Positions 9,439-19,038 of a DNA stretch of 64,000 bases are shown one piece after another (the first letter of the stretch is position 1; each line of letters opens with the position of its first letter). A model generated the notes under the pieces. It was not told the origin of the DNA. It worked only from the letters and a program-made list of their open reading frames with translations, and made no database searches. This stretch comes from Marinomonas foliarum (GTDB lineage: Bacteria; Pseudomonadota; Gammaproteobacteria; Pseudomonadales; Marinomonadaceae). Location: NCBI RefSeq assembly GCF_003337275.1, contig NZ_QPJQ01000001.1:148867-212866 (forward strand), written 5' to 3'. Both the position numbers and the translations under genes were made by a program.

Positions 9439-11328
9439 TTATTTAGCCCCCCACTCACTATTAGATTCTTCTGCAGAAATATCGTCATCTGCAGCTGATG
9501 AAATACTGATAGTGGCTCTCTCCATCAAACTGTGGAGCCGCTCCAGCACTTCATTAACGGACAGTCTTGCTTTATCTAGCCTCGCGACACCAACACTTCT
9601 ATCGGATTCCAGCAAAGACAATGTGGATGACGTCATTGACTTCATCCCCTCTATCTGATTTTGAACATTGCTAATATCGTGTTGTAAATCAACAGCAAAA
9701 CGATGACGTATACTCTCGCTTTGACCTTCCGTTGCGGCCAGGCTGGTTAACACTCCAGCCCTAACTTCATTAAGCCACCGCTCTACATCACCTAATAAAA
9801 ACACATCAGAAGACAAATCTTTTTCAACCAACGCGAGGCGCTGCAAAACCAACTCATAACCTAATATCAATGAATCCCTTATTTGTTCAGATAACCAAAC
9901 AACATCACCTAGTTCATTTTGAAACGTTTCTGCAATCGAATCATCGACCAGAGCAACATCATTATTAGCAGATAGTTCATTGTGATTTGTTTCTTCGTCA
10001 ATTAGGGATGCTATTTGTTGTAGTTTAGTAACTTTTTCTAACGATTTTGTTTGTGATGGCAAGGTGTTCAGCGCATTAAAAGCTGATATGACATTTTGGC
10101 GGGTCTGCTCTAATGATTTCGCAAAGGAGGCATAAGGAGACGATACTCTCAATGGACGTATAGGGGCATCCCACACATCGTGAGACATAAGCTTCAAGCT
10201 ATGATGCAGCACCTCAAGCTCAGCCATTTCAGATTTGGCTTTAATTGAAATAAAACACTGCAAATTAGCCGCCCCTTCATCACCCTCTGAAACAAAGCGC
10301 TTCACACTTAGCTGGTACATACCATCCGATAAAGTTAACACCACGCCATCTTCAGACAATAGTATTGAATCTGCTATACGCTCCCCAATAGGGTCATCTA
10401 GGCCTGAGTCGATACCAAAAATAGACTCGAACAAAGAGGTATTTTTAAACCAAAGGCGCTCTGCCCCAGCACTTAACCAACTCACATCACCTTCATGATT
10501 GGTAATAAAGAATGCCTCATCAACTTGCCCAAAAGCCTTTTCAACTAAACTAATCGTTTCCTGAGATTGACGAATATCAAAATCACGAGATGCCAATTCA
10601 TTATCAAAAAAGTGGCCAATATCTGTTAACTCGTCCACTACATTTCGAGGCGCTAACACAGGAGCGTGACTGTGCTTATAATGATCCAACACTGCCTGCA
10701 AACTAGAAAAACCTGTACGCAACTGAGCCGCAAATCGCACACTCAACATTAACAAAGTCGCCATCAAAACAATAAATGCAGCAATACATCCTAACATTAA
10801 ACGTTCAGAAAACAGTTGATGCTCATAATCAAGGCCAACACTAATTTGTTGCAACTTATCACTTAGCGCCTTTAACTGAGTAATCGAAGCGTAAGCCGCG
10901 ATGCGATCTGACTCTGCCAACAGCATCCCACCTGATTCTTTTTGAGTCATTCCATCCAATAATATGAAAGAGTCAGACACATTTTCGTCTGCTATAAGCG
11001 GAAAACTTGACAACCGACTCTCAATCAAACGGTATTCACTCAATAGCGCTTGAGAAAAATCACTTGTATTTATAGTTGAGCTATTAATATCGACATCTTT
11101 TCCAAACAACAACCACTGCAGCCAGTTCTCCTTCGCACTATGCGTCAATACTAAAAGCTCATCCAACTTCGCTTGCTCTTGCCTCTGCTGCTCTAAACTC
11201 ATATTGATAGCAACATACATTCCACTAAATGCGAGTAATAGCATAAACAATAAAGCCACGACGCCTTTTTGCAGTCTGTTAATGAGCTCTTTTCTTGGAG
11301 CGCCAAACGGTGAATGTGGTGTATTCAT
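9439..11328 (-). CDS. Membrane sensor-like protein with PAS-like domain, uncharacterised
   Basis: I do not recognise a named family. The 629-residue protein has a transmembrane helix at about residues 22-46 (VVALLFMLLLAFSGMYVAI), an extracytoplasmic region of about 130 residues, a second helix near 180-200 (CIAAFIVLMATLLMLSVRF), then a PAS-like stretch (AFFITNHEGDVSWLSAGAERLWF) and a long helical, coiled-coil-like tail with no kinase, MCP or GGDEF motif. The start is probably ATG at 11328; a TTG six bases upstream is also possible. It sits 15 bases after the previous unknown gene and 30 bases before the STAS gene. Topology resembles a chemoreceptor or histidine-kinase input half without an output domain, so it may feed the STAS/HsbR-like module (inference). 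Confidence 0.7.
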   Translation of the reverse strand: MNTPHSPFGAPRKELINRLQKGVVALLFMLLLAFSGMYVAINMSLEQQRQEQAKLDELLVLTHSAKENWLQWLLFGKDVDINSSTINTSDFSQALLSEYRLIESRLSSFPLIADENVSDSFILLDGMTQKESGGMLLAESDRIAAYASITQLKALSDKLQQISVGLDYEHQLFSERLMLGCIAAFIVLMATLLMLSVRFAAQLRTGFSSLQAVLDHYKHSHAPVLAPRNVVDELTDIGHFFDNELASRDFDIRQSQETISLVEKAFGQVDEAFFITNHEGDVSWLSAGAERLWFKNTSLFESIFGIDSGLDDPIGERIADSILLSEDGVVLTLSDGMYQLSVKRFVSEGDEGAANLQCFISIKAKSEMAELEVLHHSLKLMSHDVWDAPIRPLRVSSPYASFAKSLEQTRQNVISAFNALNTLPSQTKSLEKVTKLQQIASLIDEETNHNELSANNDVALVDDSIAETFQNELGDVVWLSEQIRDSLILGYELVLQRLALVEKDLSSDVFLLGDVERWLNEVRAGVLTSLAATEGQSESIRHRFAVDLQHDISNVQNQIEGMKSMTSSTLSLLESDRSVGVARLDKARLSVNEVLERLHSLMERATISISSAADDDISAEESNSEWGAK

Positions 11329-11343
11329 AGGCAATAATCACTT

Positions 11344-13206
11344 TCAAGCTAATAATAATGATGGCCAAACGCCAGCAACAAAGAACACAAAGTTTTTCTT
11401 ATTGATCAATATTTCACTGCAGTCAGTATAGGAAAAAGTAGACTTTTCACCCTGACCATTCTGCATATTATCTAAGGCAATAAAATCCTGAATATATTCA
11501 GTTTCAGGCAAAGCGGCACTCCAGTTACATGAAGACAGAGGTAAAGCAATCGACGCGCCCATCCACTCTAAAATGACAGTAAAGACAGAATCATCAGTTG
11601 AAAAACTCAGCCTGTAGTCTAATGGCATTTCATTTACAACTCGGTCATAGCAACAACCATCATGAACAAGTAAAGCAGCAGACTCATAGCCTTCTTCAAC
11701 CCGGCTCATAATAGTCCTAGGCGTTTGATAAGGAAGCAATGCAGAAACTAAACTCGCCTCTATCCAAAACATCCTGCCACAAACGCTTCCAGAATAATAA
11801 CCGTTCTTAGTTGGTAAATCTTCTATCTTAGACTCTTGCCAATTAGATATTTCTGGTAACCGCTCAGTATTCAGTAGCCAAGGCTCAATCAACAATTCAT
11901 TCAATGAATTCAACCAAACGTTTTTACTCCATAAACGAGGTGATGGCATTTGGCATGAAACAGCTTCTACAGTACGAATAAAAAAATAAGGAATCGCAAA
12001 ATAGTGTCCGCCTTGTTGAACCACCAAGACTTTATCAATGCTAGAGGGAAAGAGACAAAAAGCATCATCTTTTGAAAGCAAAGGCATTTCTAATAAAACC
12101 TCTGCCTCATGATTATTATCTATCGAAAAAAACCAGCGTTCTCCTGCTCTACGGATATCCCCTTCATTCACAAGAAACTTACCTACACAATCCTCTCGAT
12201 CGAAAACAAATACACCACAGCTCGTTTCTACCTCATATAAAATATAAGCAAGGCAATCACGTCCTAAACAGGAAAGATAAAAAAACTCAGCGCCATTAAA
12301 AGAAGCAATGTAAACAGAGCCACCATGTCGAATAGAAAGATAATGATGCCCTTCATCCACATCAATCGGAACAAGATGCTCTGCCAGAGGCACAAGACGG
12401 TCAGCTGAACTTAGCAGGGGAACATCAGAACTAAAATAGTCACTAAACCGCTTATAGAACTTTTCCTTAAAAAGATCATTAAACCTATCTAACAAGCGAT
12501 AACGTAGATCACGTGACATAGAGACATTTTGAAACAAAGGCAAAAAACTCAATTCGTAGAGTTCTTTTTCCGATTTTTTGTGACTTTTTGGCAGTGCCTT
12601 CCAACGTAACTCAGGGAATTTATCTTGAAGCCAAATAAGAGACTGCACACTTACCAGCGAAAAACACCCTGTTAATACAGAATTTTTGACAGAATCTAGC
12701 TTAAACGACACCGAACCCATTCGAGAAAGCGTTTCAAGATAGGCATCAATACTGATTGTCGAATTTGTGCTTTCACCCAATCGCGCTTCAAAATTTGTAT
12801 AGGAAGGCCCATCGAAGGACTGCTCAACAAAAGACAACACAACTTGCCAGCAAGCTCTTTCAGCAGACAACAAAACCTCTAATTGAGTCCCTCGTTCTTC
12901 ATCAACCTGACGACCAATTATTACTTGAACAATGGCATCGGTAGCAGACAAAAAAGCAAGATGATACTCCTTTTTATAAGGCGCATCTTGCGCCAAAAGC
13001 CCATCAGCCGCGGACAAAAGATCCAATAGTCTCTGATTGTATAAAGGAGAAGAAAGAAGTGATTTAGATATATTTTTGACAGAAATTAATGTCTGGCGAA
13101 GCTTAGTGATGCCTTGCGCGGGGGAATAAGCGTATTCATGCAATGCACTTTCTATTTGAGCAATAGGCAAAGACAAATTGGTGTCTCCGTTATCCAGTCC
13201 CGCCAT
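11344..13206 (-). CDS. Uncharacterised 620-residue protein, possible CheW-like segment
   Basis: I do not recognise this protein. It has 620 residues, no signal peptide and no transmembrane helix. The first 250 residues look helical; beyond that it appears beta-rich. A stretch near residues 390-415 (KVLVVQQGGHYFAIPYFFIRTVE) resembles the opening of a CheW domain, which usually reads vlvV..g...ALPl..V.EV, and a second similar strand pattern occurs near 560-580 (VILEWMGASIALPL). That similarity is weak and unproven. The gene lies between fliJ and the membrane sensor-like gene in the flagellar operon, so a role in motility or chemotaxis signalling is a reasonable inference. Confidence 0.65.
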   Translation of the reverse strand: MAGLDNGDTNLSLPIAQIESALHEYAYSPAQGITKLRQTLISVKNISKSLLSSPLYNQRLLDLLSAADGLLAQDAPYKKEYHLAFLSATDAIVQVIIGRQVDEERGTQLEVLLSAERACWQVVLSFVEQSFDGPSYTNFEARLGESTNSTISIDAYLETLSRMGSVSFKLDSVKNSVLTGCFSLVSVQSLIWLQDKFPELRWKALPKSHKKSEKELYELSFLPLFQNVSMSRDLRYRLLDRFNDLFKEKFYKRFSDYFSSDVPLLSSADRLVPLAEHLVPIDVDEGHHYLSIRHGGSVYIASFNGAEFFYLSCLGRDCLAYILYEVETSCGVFVFDREDCVGKFLVNEGDIRRAGERWFFSIDNNHEAEVLLEMPLLSKDDAFCLFPSSIDKVLVVQQGGHYFAIPYFFIRTVEAVSCQMPSPRLWSKNVWLNSLNELLIEPWLLNTERLPEISNWQESKIEDLPTKNGYYSGSVCGRMFWIEASLVSALLPYQTPRTIMSRVEEGYESAALLVHDGCCYDRVVNEMPLDYRLSFSTDDSVFTVILEWMGASIALPLSSCNWSAALPETEYIQDFIALDNMQNGQGEKSTFSYTDCSEILINKKNFVFFVAGVWPSLLLA

Positions 13207-13255
13207 ATTTCACCTTAACAATGAGCCAAGTGGCTGTATAAATACAATTTGAATA

Positions 13256-13690
13256 CTATCGCAAACTATCTAAAAAGCGTCGCATAGCGAATTCATCACT
13301 TTGACGTTGTTCTTGCTTACTCTCCACAAGCAGCTCCGCCTTATGATTTTTTTCTTTAAGCCAGTCCATACTTTTTGTTTTAGTACGAGCTTGCAGCCAT
13401 CGACGCATACTCATATCCGCCTGTTGCTCTGATCGACCAATAGCTGCCTCCTGCTGAGCAATGGCTTGCTGGACCCGAGTCACAAAATGCTGATAATTCG
13501 TCGTTAGATACGCACTCAACCCCAACAGGTTACGCTCTGACTCGTACTGTTCCGCATATTCGCGCAACTCTTTCAGCTTTTGCTCATCATAGATAACTTT
13601 GGCTTTATCACGGGCCAACTGCTGAGCAGCAGAATCTTCTTTGCGCTTAGCAAGATCGACTAAAATCTGCATTCGCTGTGATTTTTTCAT
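13256..13690 (-). CDS. fliJ: FliJ flagellar export chaperone/stalk protein
   Basis: FliJ is a small coiled-coil protein that sits in the FliI ATPase hexamer and helps energise export. The 144-residue product is almost wholly helical and charged, with the typical opening KKSQRMQILVDLAKRKEDSAAQQLA and a run of Gln, Glu, Arg and Lys throughout. I use ATG at 13690; a GTG two codons upstream is also in frame. It follows fliI by 53 bases. The next gene in the operon would normally be fliK, but here four other genes intervene. Confidence 0.92.
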   Translation of the reverse strand: MKKSQRMQILVDLAKRKEDSAAQQLARDKAKVIYDEQKLKELREYAEQYESERNLLGLSAYLTTNYQHFVTRVQQAIAQQEAAIGRSEQQADMSMRRWLQARTKTKSMDWLKEKNHKAELLVESKQEQRQSDEFAMRRFLDSLR

Positions 13691-13743
13691 GACCACCCCA
13701 TATCGAAACTCACTAAATAGTAGACGTTTTTATAAGCTGTCGT

Positions 13744-15075
13744 CTACTGCGCTTTCGTCATAGCCGTCACAAGAGCTTGCAAGCTTTCATCGATACTAAA
13801 GCTTTCGGTAAGTGATTGCTGTAGAAACTCTCGAATATCTGGCATCTGCAAAATAGCTTGATCTAGATCTGGATCACTGCCTCGGGCATAAGCACCGACA
13901 GAAATAAGGTCTTGGTTTTGTTGGAATTTTGAATACAGCTGTTTAACTCGCATTGCACCATATAAGTGATCTTCACTCACGATATGCGGCATAGCACGAG
14001 ATATAGAGGCTTCAATATCTATAGCTGGATAATGCCCTTCTTCAGCCAAACGTCGAGACAAAACAATATGACCATCAAGAATCGCACGAGACGCATCAGC
14101 AATAGGGTCCTGCTGATCATCCCCTTCAGTCAACACCGTATAGAACGCCGTCACTGAACCGCTGCCTTCGCAACCATTGCCTGCGCGTTCAACCAACTGA
14201 GGAAGTTTAGAAAAAACAGAAGGCGGATAACCTTTTGTCGCCGGCGGCTCACCAACAGACAAAGCGATTTCCCGCTGCGCTTGGGCGTAACGCGTCAAAG
14301 AATCCATCAGCAGTAATACATTTTTACCTTGGTCACGATAATATTCAGCAATACGAGTGGCCAACATTGCTGCGCGCAAACGCATCAACGCAGAATCATC
14401 AGCAGGGGACGCGACAACGACAGAACGCGAAAGACCTTCCTCGCCCAATATTTGATCAATAAATTCTTTAACTTCTCGACCACGCTCACCGATCAAGCCA
14501 ACAATGGTAATATCCGCTTCAGTATATTTTGTCATCATACCGAGCAACATACTCTTACCCACACCACTGCCTGCGAAAAGACCTAGACGCTGACCTTTAC
14601 CAACAGTCAGCAAACTGTTTATCGCCTTAATCCCCACATCTAAAGGCTCATTGATAGGCTTCCTTTGTAGTGGATTTATCACATCACCATGCAGGGTAAC
14701 AGAGTCCTTAGTCTTGATCTTACCTTTGCCATCCAAAGGCTTACCCAAGCCATTAACAACACGGCCTAGCAACTCATCGCCCACAGGCATCAAACTATCA
14801 CCAAGTAAAGGACGAACACGAGCGCCAGGGGAAATCCCTTCAATCGCTTCGGTGGGCATTAAATAGGTTAAATCGCCGGTGAATCCAACAACTTCAGACT
14901 CTACCCAGCGATCTTTTCGAACTTGTACAGAACAGCGATCACCCAAAGCTACGACACATCCAACCGCCTCCATGGTCAAACCAACCATACGGGTTACTTT
15001 GCCTTCTATTTGAGGGGGCATTGTCGTTAAGGAAACATGACTAAGTTTGTTAAATCGATCTTTTAGCGAAGACAC
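13744..15075 (-). CDS. fliI: FliI flagellum-specific export ATPase
   Basis: FliI is the F1-beta-like ATPase of the flagellar type III export machine. The 443-residue protein carries Walker A GSGVGKS at residues 169-175, [13 protein letters not shown], Walker B-like [18 protein letters not shown] and the motif [18 protein letters not shown] that marks type III export ATPases. Length and order (fliH-fliI-fliJ) are canonical. FliH, its regulator, is encoded 5 bases upstream. Confidence 0.97.
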   Translation of the reverse strand: MSSLKDRFNKLSHVSLTTMPPQIEGKVTRMVGLTMEAVGCVVALGDRCSVQVRKDRWVESEVVGFTGDLTYLMPTEAIEGISPGARVRPLLGDSLMPVGDELLGRVVNGLGKPLDGKGKIKTKDSVTLHGDVINPLQRKPINEPLDVGIKAINSLLTVGKGQRLGLFAGSGVGKSMLLGMMTKYTEADITIVGLIGERGREVKEFIDQILGEEGLSRSVVVASPADDSALMRLRAAMLATRIAEYYRDQGKNVLLLMDSLTRYAQAQREIALSVGEPPATKGYPPSVFSKLPQLVERAGNGCEGSGSVTAFYTVLTEGDDQQDPIADASRAILDGHIVLSRRLAEEGHYPAIDIEASISRAMPHIVSEDHLYGAMRVKQLYSKFQQNQDLISVGAYARGSDPDLDQAILQMPDIREFLQQSLTESFSIDESLQALVTAMTKAQ

Positions 15076-15080
15076 AGCAG

Positions 15081-15887
15081 TTAATCCTGCTCTGTAAAGG
15101 TAAGGTTACGAAGCTCATCACACACAGCATCGAGCCGTTGCTCAACACGACCATCAACATGAAAAGACTTAGAATCAAGGACAAAGCCACCACTAATAAA
15201 CGATTCATCAGTTTCGAGCTGAATCGTTAACCTATCTTTAACACCCAACTCGTCTAATACAGACACATCATCAGGATGAAGTCGAAGTTTTACACGCCCT
15301 TCAAATTCACCAACTTCATCAAATACTCTAGAAAGCTGTTTCTTTAGCACGCTATGCCCATCTTGAGACATGGTAGACAAACAGACATTTTCGATAATAC
15401 GCGTCATAGATTGGTATAAAAGCGTCTCTACCGCTTCTCGACTCTCCTCCAATGGTTGCGTTAGCTCTTGAACAGCTTTACTCAATAAAGCCTCAAGCGT
15501 TTCAAATTGAAGTTTCGCCTGTTCACGAGCTTGCTCTTTACCTTCTTCCAGTCCAATTAAGCGACCTTCTTCGTGGCCTTTCTCAAAGCCATCCACTTCA
15601 CCTTTAGAAAACCCATCAGCGTGGCCTTTTTTATGACCTTCTTCTTCGCCCTGAATAAAACCTTCTTCATAGGCGGCTGAACGAATCTCTTCCAGCTGAG
15701 AAGCTGTTAACGGTTCGTATACCAAAGAGTCTTCATCAACTTCCTCACTGGTAACGACTGTGTTTTTTTGAATCAGCACCGCTGGACCAGAACTGGTCAC
15801 CGGATTATTGTTTTCGAGGTGAGGAAGCTCCCAACGCTCATAAGCCGTTAACTTACGCTCGTTTTTTTCATGATTTTGATCTGACAT
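15081..15887 (-). CDS. fliH: FliH flagellar export ATPase regulator
   Basis: FliH binds FliI and links it to the C ring. The 268-residue protein begins with a conserved TAYERWELP box (residues 14-22), then a glycine/glutamate repeat region (about residues 93-145) with a GxxxG pattern typical of FliH ([20 protein letters not shown] and following), and a C-terminal domain with [13 protein letters not shown] and [22 protein letters not shown] in outline. The GxxxG stretch is long and regular, which is a known FliH feature. It lies 7 bases after fliG. Confidence 0.95.
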   Translation of the reverse strand: MSDQNHEKNERKLTAYERWELPHLENNNPVTSSGPAVLIQKNTVVTSEEVDEDSLVYEPLTASQLEEIRSAAYEEGFIQGEEEGHKKGHADGFSKGEVDGFEKGHEEGRLIGLEEGKEQAREQAKLQFETLEALLSKAVQELTQPLEESREAVETLLYQSMTRIIENVCLSTMSQDGHSVLKKQLSRVFDEVGEFEGRVKLRLHPDDVSVLDELGVKDRLTIQLETDESFISGGFVLDSKSFHVDGRVEQRLDAVCDELRNLTFTEQD

Positions 15888-15894
15888 GCTCTAA

Positions 15895-16908
15895 CTAAAC
15901 CATCTGCTCACCGCCGCCACCGAGAACAATTTCTCCGTTATCAGCAAGGCGTCTGGCAACAGCCAATATTTCTTTTTGTGCAACTTCCACTTCACTTACA
16001 CGCACAGGACCTTTCGCTTCCAAATCATCTTTAAGCATGTCGGCAGCACGTGAAGACATGTTCTTGAAAATCTTATCTTGCATATCTGGATCCGCACCTT
16101 TCAAGGCAAGAATCAAGGTTTCAGACTCAACTTCACGAAGAATGATTTGAATTCCTCGATCATCTACATCCATCAGGTTATCAAATACAAACATCAAATC
16201 CTGAATAGTGTTAGCAAGATCCTCATCAACATCGCGGATAGATTCCATCAATTCAGACTCAACAGAACTATCAATAAAGTTCATTATATTGGCTGCCGTA
16301 CGAATACCGCCAATTGTTGTAGACTGTGTAGAGTTATTGCCAGAGAACTGGCGCTCAAGAATGTTGTTTAACTCTTGTAGAGCTGCTGGCTGAACTGTTT
16401 CTAAGGCAGCCACGCGTAATACGATGTCCAAGCGCACTCGCTCATCAAAGTTAGCAAGGATATCAGCCGCCTGATCTGGATCTAGGTAAGAAATAACAAT
16501 AGCTTGGATCTGAGGGTGCTCATAACGGATAACGTCAGCAACCGCTCGAGATTCCATCCATTTGAGGGTATCAAGGCCCGTTGTATTGCCACCCAATAAA
16601 ATTCGATCAATCAAGCTGCCGGCTTTTTCTTCACCCAACGCCTCTCTTAGCATGTTACGAATATAACCATCCGCACCAAGGCCTAAGCCGGTTTGATCTC
16701 CAACTAACACCAAGAAATCATCCAATACTTTTTCAACCTGGTGTCGCTGAATATTAGATAGCTGAGCCATGGTTTGGCCAATGCGCTGAACCTCTTTAGG
16801 CCCCATGTGTTTCAATATTTGGGCAGCGTCAGATTCGCCCAGCGACATAAGTAGCACCGCGGCTTTTTGAACTGAACTTAATTCTGCACCTTGGCCAATA
16901 TCACTCAT
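15895..16908 (-). CDS. fliG: FliG flagellar motor switch protein
   Basis: FliG is the C-ring protein that contacts the stator and generates torque. From ATG 16908 it has 337 residues, the family length, with KAAVLLMSLGESDAAQILKHM near the N-terminus, the PEEV-type segment EHPQIQAIVISYL, and the C-terminal torque helix region (FVFDNLMDVDDRGIQIILREV). The longer frame start at 16926 is rejected because GGAAAG precedes 16908 and this start overlaps the fliF stop by four bases (ATGA). Confidence 0.97.
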   Translation of the reverse strand: MSDIGQGAELSSVQKAAVLLMSLGESDAAQILKHMGPKEVQRIGQTMAQLSNIQRHQVEKVLDDFLVLVGDQTGLGLGADGYIRNMLREALGEEKAGSLIDRILLGGNTTGLDTLKWMESRAVADVIRYEHPQIQAIVISYLDPDQAADILANFDERVRLDIVLRVAALETVQPAALQELNNILERQFSGNNSTQSTTIGGIRTAANIMNFIDSSVESELMESIRDVDEDLANTIQDLMFVFDNLMDVDDRGIQIILREVESETLILALKGADPDMQDKIFKNMSSRAADMLKDDLEAKGPVRVSEVEVAQKEILAVARRLADNGEIVLGGGGEQMV

Positions 16909-18581
16909 TTGCTTTCCATTACCCATTGTTTAACGACTTGAGCGACACGCTCTGGCTCTTCGGCGATTAATCCACGAATAGCATTTAGCTGTCGGTCAAT
17001 TTTTTCTGGTGATCCAGGAACTAATATATCTTCTGCACTTACTAACGAAACCTGATCATCTGAGATTTCATCTGTTTCATCTGAGAAAATAGCCGCTTCT
17101 GTGTCATCTGTCACTGCAATCTTATTCTGATCGCTGAGTGTTTTAAGAATAGGTCGAACAACCACAAGCAATAATATCAGTACAAACATACCAACCAAGG
17201 TTGGCTGAATTAGGTTCAAGAACCACGCCTGCTGATAGAAAGGCACCTCAACCATAGGCTCTTCTGGATCTGGTAAAGCAAATGGGGAGTTAATAACGCT
17301 CACACTGTCACCACGAGACGGGTCATAACCGACTGCATCACGCACTAAGAGTGTTAACCGACCAAGCTCATCATCATTCCATGGTGTTCTTACAATCGCG
17401 GCGGTATCAGGGTTTAAACTCATCAAATCATCAACAACAACCGCAACCGACAAACGCCTAACCATACCCTGTTGCCGCTTTGTATAGCTGATACTACGAT
17501 CCAATTCAAAGTTTCGCGTTGTTTCTTCACGAGATTGTCCATTTGCACCCGATGAACCACCACCTATTGGCGCACCGTTTTCATCGACCGCTTCAGGAGC
17601 CGTCACCGCACCCGGCGGCTGATTGGTCAAAGCTCCAGGAATACCACCAGCATTTGCACCTGCACTTCGGTTTTCTCGTAATGTTTGCTCACTTCTTAAT
17701 GCCAATAAATCAGGGTTATATTGTTCATCTGTTTTTTCAACAGCGGTAAAATCAACGTCCGCAGACACTTCTGCTTTGAAGCGCCCCTGGCCCACAACTG
17801 GCCCGAGAATATTATTTACTCGCTGCAATAGCACATCTTCTACTTTACGAGCGTAATCAAACTGTTTTCCAGCAACAGAAAGTTCAGAATCAGAATCTTT
17901 CTCTGTTAGTAAAGTGCCGCGTTGGTCCACTACAGTGACATCTTTATCGCTTAACTGAGAAATACTAGAAGCAACTAAGTTAACAATCGCTTCGACTTGA
18001 CTCCTATCCAAACGCCTTCCAGGATAAAGCTCCAAAAACACCGACGCGGATGGTTTTCGTGTATCTCGAACAAATACGGACTCTTTCGGTATTGCCAAAT
18101 GTACTCTGGCACTTTTAATACTTTGTAAGCTTGATATTGTTCGACTTAACTCACCTTCTAAACCGCGGCGATAACGCGTCGTTTCTACAAATTGAGATGT
18201 TCCAAGCCCTTGCTCTTGGTCCATTATTTCCATACCAACAATGTTGTCGGAAACAATACCAGAACCAGCTAACTTCAGACGAGCCTGATGGTAAAAATCA
18301 GATTCAACAAGCAAAGCACCTGTGTTTTGGTCTAATTTGAAAGGGATGTTATTTACACTGAGGATTTCAACGATCTGATCTGCATTGTAATCTGTGATAC
18401 TACTTAATACTGGTTTGTAATCTGGGCCATTGCTCCATAAGACAGCCGCTAAACCAATAGCGATAGAGGCAGCCAAGCCAACCATTAAGGCAAGCTGACG
18501 TATAACCGTTAACTTATTAAAGCCGGTAACTAACTCTAGATAGAGCTTTTGCTCCGATTGTTCTGCAGGGATATTATCCAT
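16905..18581 (-). CDS. fliF: FliF flagellar MS-ring protein
   Basis: FliF builds the MS ring in the inner membrane, the base on which the flagellum is assembled. The 558-residue protein has transmembrane helices at about residues 28-48 and 455-475, the YscJ/FliF domain (SSITDYNADQIVEILSVNNIPFKL in outline), the motif FVETTRYRRGLEGELSRTI and SARVHLAIPKESVFVRD, and a C-terminal FliG-binding tail. It is followed by fliG with a 4-base overlap and preceded by fliE. Confidence 0.97.
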   Translation of the reverse strand: MDNIPAEQSEQKLYLELVTGFNKLTVIRQLALMVGLAASIAIGLAAVLWSNGPDYKPVLSSITDYNADQIVEILSVNNIPFKLDQNTGALLVESDFYHQARLKLAGSGIVSDNIVGMEIMDQEQGLGTSQFVETTRYRRGLEGELSRTISSLQSIKSARVHLAIPKESVFVRDTRKPSASVFLELYPGRRLDRSQVEAIVNLVASSISQLSDKDVTVVDQRGTLLTEKDSDSELSVAGKQFDYARKVEDVLLQRVNNILGPVVGQGRFKAEVSADVDFTAVEKTDEQYNPDLLALRSEQTLRENRSAGANAGGIPGALTNQPPGAVTAPEAVDENGAPIGGGSSGANGQSREETTRNFELDRSISYTKRQQGMVRRLSVAVVVDDLMSLNPDTAAIVRTPWNDDELGRLTLLVRDAVGYDPSRGDSVSVINSPFALPDPEEPMVEVPFYQQAWFLNLIQPTLVGMFVLILLLVVVRPILKTLSDQNKIAVTDDTEAAIFSDETDEISDDQVSLVSAEDILVPGSPEKIDRQLNAIRGLIAEEPERVAQVVKQWVMESK

Positions 18582-18608
18582 TAAAAAGCGCCAAGCGGTT
18601 TATTATGC

Positions 18609-18971
18609 CTAAATTGGCATATTCATGATTTTTTCATACGCGTCTACAAGTTTATTACGCACCTGCGTCATTGCTTCAAATGACACACTCGACTTTTGCA
18701 GACCTATCATGACTTGAGGCAAATCAACCCCTTCATCACCGCGCTCATAGGATTGGGCTAACTGAGTCGATTCTTTTTGCAAAGTATTTACGTTATTGAC
18801 CGCATTTTTCAGCATTTCTGCAAAATCAGCTCGCTCAACAGTCTGCCCGCTGTCACTTTCTCCACCTATTTTGGTGATATTAGACACAGAAGAGCTAGGC
18901 GCTTGAACTTGCGACTGCATTTCTCTCATTTGAGACAACACCTGATTAATGTCTGGTCGACCAGTAATCAT
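18609..18971 (-). CDS. fliE: FliE flagellar hook-basal body protein
   Basis: FliE joins the MS ring to the rod and forms part of the export exit. The 120-residue product shows the family C-terminus: FAEMLKNAVNNVNTLQKEST, the GD motif (YERGDEGVDLPQVMIGLQKSSVSFEAMTQVRNKLVDAYEKIMNMPI, read in outline). It is the first structural gene of the fli series, 27 bases upstream of fliF and 67 bases downstream of flrC. In Vibrio and Pseudomonas fliE is transcribed from a sigma-54 promoter under FlrC/FleR; I found only a poor candidate here. Confidence 0.95.
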   Translation of the reverse strand: MITGRPDINQVLSQMREMQSQVQAPSSSVSNITKIGGESDSGQTVERADFAEMLKNAVNNVNTLQKESTQLAQSYERGDEGVDLPQVMIGLQKSSVSFEAMTQVRNKLVDAYEKIMNMPI

Positions 18972-19038
18972 GTTTTTTCACCTAAAAAATCACATTTGTA
19001 CAGCTTAGCATAAAGCTAATTAAAACAAGATACAAAAA

